Shown piece after piece: positions 7,625 to 12,401 of a stretch of 12,401 bases of DNA. The position numbers and the translations under genes are program-made. How positions within the stretch are numbered: the stretch's first letter is position 1; each line of letters opens with the position of its first letter. Origin of the DNA: Methanobacteriaceae archaeon UBA349 (GTDB lineage: Archaea > Methanobacteriota > Methanobacteria > Methanobacteriales > Methanobacteriaceae); NCBI GenBank assembly GCA_002509745.1, contig DAWK01000079.1, forward strand, positions 1 to 12,401. The letters run 5' to 3'. The notes under the pieces were generated by a model. It was not told the DNA's origin. It saw only the letters and a list, made by a program, of their open reading frames with translations, and made no database searches.

Positions 7625-7646
7625 GCATCTTTTATTTTTTTATTTT
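7608..7646 (+). terminator. Hairpin plus T-tract terminator of the cysteine-rich peptide gene
   Basis: GATGCT (7611-7616) and AGCATC (7624-7629) form a perfect 6-bp stem around a 7-base loop containing the stop codon. A's upstream can extend the stem with the following T's. The run TTTTATTTTTTTATTTT follows immediately (7630-7646). The gene is thus monocistronic. The rest of the spacer to 7810 shows nothing I can assign. Confidence 0.65.
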
Positions 7647-7810
7647 AATCATAAAATTCAGCGTTATTTATAATTAATTAAGGCCAAAAGAAGAGAAGAA
7701 GTGTTCCCTCTGGACTGCTAGAAGGTTTTTGATAGGAGTATAAAGATTTTGAATGAGAAAATAGACAAATGAAGTACTAGCTATTAAATATTAAAATTAA
7801 ATAAAAATAG

Positions 7811-8314
7811 TTATTTCTTTATCCTTTTCTTAAAAATGGGAGAACCGCAGATTTCACAGTCATCAAATGAATATTCATCCGCATATTCTTTTTTACATCC
7901 CTTGCAAACCTTTTTCCATCCATAGATTCTCTGAATTCCTGTAGTTAAAACAGTTTTAAAGGGAATTTCAAGTAATTTAGAAACATTTTGAATGGAATAA
8001 TCATCAGTGATTAGAATAACACTACCCTGAGCTTTTTTTACGTGTGTGGCCAATGCTAAAAGTTTTTTATCCGTTTTAGAAAGTCTTAAAATATCTCCAG
8101 ATTGTTTAATAGTGGTTTCCACGTTGGCCATAGATTCGTGGTCAGGCTCAACTATCTTTAGGAGTTCATCTTTTAGGGCATTTTTCATGATCATTTTTGA
8201 CTGAATATCTTTTAGTTCTTCTGTAACCTCAGAAATAGTGAAATTATTTTTATCCGTTGGCTGGTAGCCCCCAATAAATGCAGAAGCGTCTAAAACTTTA
8301 AAATTTTCTTTCAT
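7811..8314 (-). CDS. nob1: Nob1-type PIN-domain endonuclease with zinc ribbon (16S rRNA 3'-end maturation)
   Basis: This is a 167-residue protein. An N-terminal PIN nuclease domain (1-~130) shows VLDASAFIGG (D9), VTEELKD (E32/E33), TDKKLLALA (D82) and LITDDYSIQNVS (D104/D105), the acidic residues that bind catalytic metal. The motif RIYGWKKVCKGC then leads into a zinc ribbon with C137, C140, C153 and C156. This order is diagnostic of archaeal Nob1, which cleaves the pre-16S rRNA at its 3' end during small-subunit maturation. I chose the ATG at 8314. It is preceded by GAGGAGTACC, and the protein then starts right before the PIN core. An upstream ATG at 8350 would add 12 hydrophobic residues without a ribosome binding site. 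A TATA-like TATAAATA lies at 8377-8384. The gene is single, with an AT-rich spacer on each side. Confidence 0.9.
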   Translation of the reverse strand: MKENFKVLDASAFIGGYQPTDKNNFTISEVTEELKDIQSKMIMKNALKDELLKIVEPDHESMANVETTIKQSGDILRLSKTDKKLLALATHVKKAQGSVILITDDYSIQNVSKLLEIPFKTVLTTGIQRIYGWKKVCKGCKKEYADEYSFDDCEICGSPIFKKRIKK

Positions 8315-8376
8315 GGTACTCCTCATTATCATTAAAAGTATTAAAACCATTTTTACAAAAACGTTTTAAAACTAGT

Positions 8377-8384
8377 TATTTATA
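8377..8384 (-). promoter_or_regulatory. Putative TATA box of nob1
   Basis: The minus strand reads TATAAATA within CTATAAATAAC. A start about 26 bases downstream (near 8354) gives a leader of about 40 bases to the chosen ATG at 8314. Confidence 0.45.
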
Positions 8385-8469
8385 GAAAAAACCCTCTTTT
8401 TTGATTTTTTAATGCATTGAACGGCCCTAAATAGCTTATGGTATATAATCAAAAACTTTTTAAGTGTTA

Positions 8470-8610
8470 AAAAACATATGTTAATCAAGGGTAGGGTAAT
8501 GGACTCTCAAACTCATTATAGTTGCTAAAATTAGGATTAGAACCGCCTCCAATCCAATTTTACTCCCTACCCTACTATTACAATCAATATTTTTATTACT
8601 TGCTTTTTTG
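8470..8610 (+). ncRNA. Candidate structured small RNA (three-way junction)
   Basis: The core, 8488-8573, folds neatly. A 9-bp closing stem pairs AGGGTAGGG (8488-8496) with CCCTACCCT (8565-8573). Hairpin 1 pairs TAATG (8497-8501) with CATTA (8514-8518) around a 12-base loop. Hairpin 2 pairs AAAATT-a-GGATT (8527-8538) with AATCCAATTTT (8551-8561), with one bulged A and a 12-base loop, AGAACCGCCTCC. TATATAAT at 8442-8449 is placed to start a transcript near 8470. T-tracts lie at about 8588-8594 and 8604-8609. The loop's CCTCC is complementary to Shine-Dalgarno sites, so a translation-repressing small RNA is possible. The inverted stems leave strand uncertain, since TATA-like sequence also exists on the other side. 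It matches no tRNA, C/D box RNA or riboswitch that I know. Confidence 0.45.
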
Positions 8611-8892
8611 TGAAATATAAGAATAATATAAACCTTTTTATTTGATTTCGAGGGAAAATTTTATTAGATAGTTGTCTATAATTGCTACAGATAATTTAAT
8701 TAAAATTCTATTTTTAATGATTTTTTTATAATAGGTTTATAATATCTGATTGATGTTTATAATATTAATAGTTCGAATTTAATATTCTATTACCAATTAT
8801 TAAAATTAATATTATCCGTCTGATTACTTAATAAAATTTAATTAAAAATAATGCATTATCTCCTAATGAGTTCTTTAAAACAGATGATTATT

Positions 8893-9423
8893 ATGAAAAG
8901 CCAAAGCATGGAAAGTCACCGGAAAGATGCCCCAAGGGAAATTAAATGTGGAGTTATAACCCTTAGCGATTCTAAATTCGAAGATTATCAAAAAAACAAT
9001 AAAAGCAGCAGTGATTTGTCTGGCCAGTTACTAGTAGAAAAATTAGAAACCAAATATAATCAAGTTGAGTATGCCATAATCCCTGACGATTCAAAAATGC
9101 TTTTAGACACCATTGAAAAAATGATATGCACTAAAAATATTGATGTGATTATTACCACCGGCGGTACAGGTATTGGAATCCGAGACATAACTGTGGAAAC
9201 TTTAAAAGACATATTTGAGAAAGAACTAAGTGGTTTTGGTGAAATTTTTAGATTAGAGTCATATAAAGAACTGGGCGCTGGAGCCATACTCAGTCGGGCC
9301 ACTGCCGGAGTTTACAAAAATTCAATTATAATTGCAATGCCCGGATCGCCAAATGCTGTTAAATTAGGTATTGATATAATTTTTAATGAATTAGGACATC
9401 TAGCTCGGCATTTAAAAGAATAA
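8893..9423 (+). CDS. moaB: MoaB/Mog-family molybdopterin (molybdenum/tungsten cofactor) biosynthesis protein
   Basis: This is a 176-residue MoCF-biosynthesis-fold protein. It shows CGVITLSDS (19-27), the nucleotide/molybdopterin loop ITTGGTGIGIRD (87-98), ELSGFGEIFR (111-120) and the C-terminal MPGSPNAVKLGI (149-160). In this family the protein adenylylates molybdopterin before metal insertion. In methanogens the cofactor serves formylmethanofuran dehydrogenase and formate dehydrogenase. The start is uncertain: in-frame ATGs lie at 8851, 8884, 8893 and 8908, none with a clear Shine-Dalgarno site. The first is unlikely because the only TATA-like sequence (8837-8850) would start transcription near 8865-8875. 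Homologues usually have a short lead before HRKDAP, which favours 8893 or 8908. The gene converges on pyrE and has no cofactor gene beside it. The spacer 9424-9499 is AT-rich with T-runs on both strands that may stop both transcripts. Confidence 0.9.
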   Translation: MKSQSMESHRKDAPREIKCGVITLSDSKFEDYQKNNKSSSDLSGQLLVEKLETKYNQVEYAIIPDDSKMLLDTIEKMICTKNIDVIITTGGTGIGIRDITVETLKDIFEKELSGFGEIFRLESYKELGAGAILSRATAGVYKNSIIIAMPGSPNAVKLGIDIIFNELGHLARHLKE

Positions 9424-9499
9424 AAAGAATCTGAAATAAAAATTAAAAAATAAATATAATTCATTTTAAAAATTTTAATAAATTAGATTACTATACAGA

Positions 9500-10039
9500 T
9501 TATTTCATAAATTCTTCAATAGAGATTAAAGGTTCTAATTTAGTTCCTTTTTTATTGAAATTATCCTGAGCACCTTCACACCGGTCAACAACCACAAAAG
9601 CTCTTTTTACAAATCCACCATTACCTTCAATTGCATCTATGGCCTTTAAAAGAGAGTTCCCAGTGGTGGTAACATCTTCCACAACAATAACATTGTCGTT
9701 TTCCCTCAAGTCACCTTCAATTAACTTTGAAGTTCCATAACCCTTTTTCTCTTTTCTAATCATAAGAAGAGGGATTTTAGAATGTAATGATACAGCCGTA
9801 GCTATAGGAACCGCGCCTAAAGCTGGCCCAGCTATTTTATCAATATTATCCTTTTCAATTTTAGAAGTTATAATTTCTGCAATGGTTTGGAGAATTTCTG
9901 GATCAGTGATGGCCCTTTTCATATCCACATAGTAATCACTCTCTTTTCCAGAGGATAAAATGAACTTCCCAAATTTAATTACCTGATTTTTCTCCAGCAA
10001 GTCCATTAAATGACTTTTCTGCTTACTTTGTTCTTGCAT
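9500..10039 (-). CDS. pyrE: Orotate phosphoribosyltransferase
   Basis: This is a 179-residue enzyme of de novo pyrimidine synthesis. It transfers ribose 5-phosphate from PRPP to orotate, giving OMP in the cytoplasm. Visible hallmarks are [19 protein letters not shown] (23-41), the lysine-rich mobile catalytic loop [15 protein letters not shown] (95-109) and the PRPP-binding motif [13 protein letters not shown] (117-129). Length is normal for the family. The ATG at 10039 has AGGAG ten bases upstream. That site lies inside the preceding small zinc-ribbon gene, whose end overlaps pyrE by 34 bases. An internal Met at residue 12 just before DLLEKNQ is an alternative, but the ribosome binding site supports the upstream start. 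A T-rich stretch on the minus strand (about 9436-9456) may terminate transcription. Confidence 0.97.
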   Translation of the reverse strand: MQEQSKQKSHLMDLLEKNQVIKFGKFILSSGKESDYYVDMKRAITDPEILQTIAEIITSKIEKDNIDKIAGPALGAVPIATAVSLHSKIPLLMIRKEKKGYGTSKLIEGDLRENDNVIVVEDVTTTGNSLLKAIDAIEGNGGFVKRAFVVVDRCEGAQDNFNKKGTKLEPLISIEEFMK

Positions 10040-10158
10040 GATTTACAGACTCCTTTCGGCGTATAATAACAATCAGAACATACTATTGCTCCACAAAGAG
10101 AGCAAGTATTCATTCTTCCTGCTTTGCCACATAAACTACATATTCCAACTACTTGCAC
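10006..10158 (-). CDS. 50-residue zinc-ribbon protein with four CxxC motifs, overlapping pyrE
   Basis: This small protein reads [20 protein letters not shown] at its start and continues with CxxC pairs. The cysteines are C7/C10, C19/C22, C27/C30 and C38/C41, enough for two zinc sites in a cross-brace (RING/HIT-like) or double-ribbon fold. It starts at GTG (10158), preceded by GGGGTG at a distance of 6 bases. It ends with TAA at 10006-10008, 34 bases inside pyrE in another frame. The pyrE Shine-Dalgarno site (AGGAG) lies within this gene, so pyrE translation is probably coupled to it. The eight evenly paired cysteines make a chance frame very unlikely. Its role is unknown: a small nucleic-acid- or protein-binding factor, or a PyrE partner, are possibilities. 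I do not recognise the family by name. Confidence 0.82.
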   Translation of the reverse strand: MQVVGICSLCGKAGRMNTCSLCGAIVCSDCYYTPKGVCKSCKNKVSRKVI

Positions 10159-10337
10159 CAAAAACACCCCTACAGATATAATTTGAATACTGGAAAATAA
10201 TTAAAAAATATGTAAAATAAAAAACTAGAATATTAATAATTTAATTATAATAAGCCTAGTAACACAAAATATTCAAGTTTTACTAATTAATAAAACTAAT
10301 TAAATGAAATAAAGAGTAATTGGAAAAATTAGGAAAA

Positions 10338-10571
10338 TTATTCCACTCCACTTTTAAGTAGAACTTTATCTCCAATTTTTTTTACCATATCAAAAGGAAC
10401 AATGGTCTCCCCTTTAGACAATCCTAGTCCTTCTGAAATTCCACCCTTGCTTAAAACAAGTGCTTCGATTTTTCTTGTCTCCGGATCTGTTTCCACGTCT
10501 TTTACTTTACCAATAATCGCTGCAGAACTGTCCAAGACCTCTTTACCAACAATTTCTTCCACAATCCTCAT
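10338..10571 (-). CDS. PRC-barrel domain protein
   Basis: This is a 77-residue protein consisting of a single PRC-barrel domain. It has VGKEVLDSSAAIIGKVKDVE (8-27), the strand pair RKIEALVLSKGG and the closing IVPFDMVKKIGDKVLL. Such small beta-barrel proteins are abundant in archaea, often several copies per genome. The related domain occurs in RimM (ribosome maturation) and in the photosynthetic reaction-centre H subunit. Stand-alone archaeal members have no firm function, though RNA or protein binding is often proposed and some associate with the cell-division protein CdpB family. The ATG is preceded by GGTGATAAT, with GGTG exactly five bases before the start. A TATA-like ATATTTAAATA stretch lies at 10604-10620. 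It appears monocistronic, with an AT-rich spacer of about 160-180 bases on each side in which I see no other gene. Confidence 0.94.
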   Translation of the reverse strand: MRIVEEIVGKEVLDSSAAIIGKVKDVETDPETRKIEALVLSKGGISEGLGLSKGETIVPFDMVKKIGDKVLLKSGVE

Positions 10572-10603
10572 ATTATCACCATTAGCTTATTTGTATGGCA
10601 AAT

Positions 10604-10620
10604 TATTTAAATATATTTAA
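10604..10620 (-). promoter_or_regulatory. Putative TATA region of the PRC-barrel gene
   Basis: The minus strand reads TTAAATATATTTAAATA. Transcription starting about 26 bases downstream would leave a leader of roughly 10-20 bases that includes the GGTGAT ribosome binding site (10575-10580). The surrounding DNA is AT-rich, so the exact box is uncertain. Confidence 0.35.
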
Positions 10621-10734
10621 TTTATCCTACCAGCAAAAAAATTGAAAAAAAATTGAAATTTCGTTTATTAAAAAATAATATTAAATTTTTAATATAAATT
10701 AAAAATCAATTAAAAAAATAAGTGAATTGAATGG

Positions 10735-12321
10735 TTACATTCCTTCAAAACACTTGTCTATATGTTCTTTAGCCATAGGTTTGGTTAATAATGTTACTGC
10801 TACCGTAATAATAGCTGCTATAGGAAGTCCCAATACAATAGGATCAATAACATTCCATGGCATTCCCGTAATCAGTGTAGCTTTTCCAAACAGGAAATTA
10901 CACAATCCAAGAGATACTGCAGACTTTTTGTAAACAAATAGCAACCAGAATACGCTTACAATAGTTCCACCAAGCATTCCAGCAATTACACCAGTAGTTG
11001 TGGCTCTTTTCCAGTATACAGCACAAACATACATGCTTAAGAATGCTCCAGCAGTGAGTGAGAACCAAAGTGCAGTTCCTACAGCAACAATATTTGCTGG
11101 AAGAGTGAATCCTAGAATTACTGCCAAAATAACAGCGATTACAATTCCTCCTCGAGCTATTACAACAGTAGAAGCTCCACCGGTCTTTTTGGAAAGAGTT
11201 TCATAAACATCCCTACCTAAAGCAGTTCCCTGAACGTGGAACTGAGCAGAAAGTGTGGACATGGCTGCAGAGATCAAAGTAATCATGAAAATGTAGGCAA
11301 ACCATAAAGGCATAGCCGTAGCAATGAATAAAGGAACTATTTTATCTGCATTTCCTAATGCTGCAGCAATAGCTATTTGGCCCGTTTGTTGATAGAAGTA
11401 CACATTGGATAATGCTCCTACAATGAATGCAGTTCCAGTCATTAATGCAATGAATACACCACCAATTAATACTGCCCTGTTTAATTCCTTGTTAGATTTA
11501 ACAGTCATAAAACGAACAATGAGCTGTGGTTGAGATAAAACACCGATTCCAACCCCTAAAATTAGGGTAGATACCAAGGTCCACCAGAATGGACTTCCAA
11601 ACGATGGAATAGATGTCCATCCCGTTGCCCCCGTGGCTGCCGCAGCTTGAGGGACTAAATTAGACATGTTAGTTAAGGCCTGATTGGCTTCTGTAACTCC
11701 ACCTAGCAAGTAGTAAATTCCAAATAAGAGGAATAGCATCCCAAAGAACATAATAGTTCCCTGAACTGCGTCGGTGTACATAACACCCTTAATTCCTCCA
11801 AATATCACGTAAAGGGCTACAATTAAGGCCAACCCAACCAGCGCTATGGAATAATCAATGTTCAAAGTGGTTTCTACAAAACGAGCCATGCCAATTAGTA
11901 CTGCTGCAGCATATAAGGGCATTCCCAAGAATATAACCAGCCCACTAAAGTACTGTATGAATTTACTGTCAAATCTTCGGGATAAAAGCTCAGGAAAGGT
12001 TAGGGCCTTTAAATTGTGTCCCATTTTTCTGGTTTTCTTTCCAAAGAAGACAAATGCGATGAATATTCCCACTAAAATATTCAAAACAGTGAGCCAAAGA
12101 AGGCCCATTCCATAAACACCCGCCATTCCTCCAAAACCAACAATAGCTGCGGTACTAATAAATGTGGCACCGTAACTCATGGCCATGATGTAGGGATGGG
12201 TTGTACGACCAGCTACCATGAAGTCTTCTGCGGTGTTAGTTCGCTTCCACGCCACGTATCCGGTGTAACCTATTATAATGATGTATGCTAACACGATAAT
12301 TGATAACAATAGTACATCCAT
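10735..12321 (-). CDS. Sodium:solute symporter (SSS family)
   Basis: This is a 528-residue membrane protein with about 13 hydrophobic segments, the usual SSS (PutP/PanF/SGLT) length and topology. Recognised family segments are AEDFMVAGRTTHPYIMAMSY and GATFISTAAIVGFGG in the first helices, GGIKGVMYTDAVQG near residues 175-188, and SAAMSTLSAQ at about 351-360. The MSTLS serine/threonine cluster corresponds to the Na+ site in helix 8 of PutP-type transporters, so sodium coupling appears intact. The substrate cannot be read from sequence; proline-like, pantothenate-like or organic acid uptake are all seen in the family. I place the start at 12321. GTGATCAT directly before it puts GTG five bases from the ATG, and the TATA box at 12353-12360 would start transcription near 12330, downstream of the alternative ATG at 12336. 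No partner gene is adjacent. Confidence 0.93.
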   Translation of the reverse strand: MDVLLLSIIVLAYIIIIGYTGYVAWKRTNTAEDFMVAGRTTHPYIMAMSYGATFISTAAIVGFGGMAGVYGMGLLWLTVLNILVGIFIAFVFFGKKTRKMGHNLKALTFPELLSRRFDSKFIQYFSGLVIFLGMPLYAAAVLIGMARFVETTLNIDYSIALVGLALIVALYVIFGGIKGVMYTDAVQGTIMFFGMLFLLFGIYYLLGGVTEANQALTNMSNLVPQAAAATGATGWTSIPSFGSPFWWTLVSTLILGVGIGVLSQPQLIVRFMTVKSNKELNRAVLIGGVFIALMTGTAFIVGALSNVYFYQQTGQIAIAAALGNADKIVPLFIATAMPLWFAYIFMITLISAAMSTLSAQFHVQGTALGRDVYETLSKKTGGASTVVIARGGIVIAVILAVILGFTLPANIVAVGTALWFSLTAGAFLSMYVCAVYWKRATTTGVIAGMLGGTIVSVFWLLFVYKKSAVSLGLCNFLFGKATLITGMPWNVIDPIVLGLPIAAIITVAVTLLTKPMAKEHIDKCFEGM

Positions 12322-12352
12322 ATGATCACAATCCATTATATTAATAAATCAG

Positions 12353-12360
12353 ATTTATAA
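12353..12360 (-). promoter_or_regulatory. TATA box of the sodium:solute symporter gene
   Basis: The minus strand reads TTATAAAT. The expected start about 26 bases downstream (near 12330) gives a leader of about 9 bases before the ATG at 12321. It lies downstream of the ATG at 12336, which argues against that longer start. Confidence 0.5.
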
Positions 12361-12401
12361 TTAAATTAATTAATTCAATTTGCTGAAAATGATAAATGAT
12401 G

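Larger units (their letters stand above)
8315..8892. other. Long divergent spacer between nob1 and the MoaB-family gene
   Basis: These 578 bases hold no convincing protein gene. The left edge carries the nob1 promoter. The centre (8470-8610) holds a more G+C-rich structured element described separately. From about 8610 to 8850 the DNA is extremely AT-rich, with an 11-base repeat GTTTATAATAT at 8735-8745 and 8755-8765 (20-base period). TTTAATTAAAAATA at 8837-8850 is a possible TATA region for the MoaB-family gene. Confidence 0.6.

Noticed and set aside
8315..8350. Twelve-residue hydrophobic N-terminal extension of Nob1 from the ATG at 8350
   Set aside because: The internal ATG at 8314 has GAGGAG at good spacing and begins directly before the PIN-domain core. 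A membrane-type lead is not expected for this rRNA nuclease.
8488..8573. tRNA gene, on either strand
   Set aside because: The 9-bp closing stem and two arms look tRNA-like, but the arms have 12-base loops, there is no 5-bp/7-base T arm with TTC, no anticodon arm and no normal box A or B.
8488..8892. Molybdenum cofactor riboswitch controlling the MoaB-family gene
   Set aside because: The structured element ends more than 300 bases before the likely start, is followed by T-tracts, and does not match the Moco motif as I know it from bacteria.
8851..8892. N-terminal extension of the MoaB-family protein starting at 8851
   Set aside because: There is no ribosome binding site, the only TATA-like region lies immediately upstream so transcription would start after this ATG, and the extra residues do not look like the family.
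10678..10695. Palindrome ATATTAAA-TT-TTTAATAT downstream of the symporter as a terminator or operator
   Set aside because: It is pure A/T in an AT-rich spacer, where such palindromes arise readily. Nearby T-runs on the minus strand are enough for archaeal termination.
1..12401. Mobile element, integrase, phage or defence island
   Set aside because: No transposase, integrase, terminal repeats or defence-type domains were seen. The gene content is core archaeal and methanogen-specific, with uniform base composition.

Overview
The window comes from the chromosome of a methanogenic archaeon, most likely a member of the Methanobacteriales close to Methanobacterium. The evidence is a dense set of methanogenesis marker protein (Mmp) genes found essentially only in methane and alkane archaea, an archaeal-type Nob1 rRNA endonuclease, a PRC-barrel protein, and AT-rich DNA (about one-third G+C by eye). 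Promoters carry archaeal TATA-like boxes. Several Shine-Dalgarno sites have GGTG placed exactly five bases before the start codon. I saw no insertion sequence, phage gene, CRISPR array, tRNA or rRNA.

Left part (1-4420, all minus strand): a compact operon transcribed mmp3 > mmp6 > DUF2111-type gene > mmp5 > mmp15 > mmp17, with mmp17 cut by the window edge. The first five genes overlap or lie within 2 bases of one another. From family knowledge, Mmp3 and Mmp17 belong to the machinery that activates methyl-coenzyme M reductase (MCR). Mmp15 looks like an ATP-driven Fe-S activator of the 2-hydroxyacyl-CoA dehydratase type. Mmp5 and the N-terminus of Mmp15 look to me like small dehydratase-type cysteine domains. 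A 351-base AT-rich spacer (4421-4771) separates this operon from a second minus-strand pair: a DUF2117-type gene followed 2 bases later by mmp2 (PurM/SelD/HypE fold), which starts at TTG.

Middle (7054-8610): a PadR-family repressor (minus) is divergent from an unlisted 46-residue, six-cysteine peptide gene (plus). Three copies of a 16-base element lie between them and flank the peptide's TATA box. The peptide gene has a strong ribosome binding site and a hairpin/T-tract terminator overlapping its stop codon. I consider this the best candidate for an undescribed regulatory module. Next come nob1 (minus) and a 86-base segment that folds as a closed three-way junction with two 12-base loops, one exposing CCTCC; this is a candidate small RNA.

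Right part (8893-12401): a MoaB/Mog-family gene (plus); pyrE (minus), preceded by an overlapping 50-residue gene with four CxxC motifs; a PRC-barrel gene (minus); and a sodium:solute symporter (minus) with its own promoter near the window end.

All functional calls rest on motif recognition and recalled family knowledge; no database search was possible.
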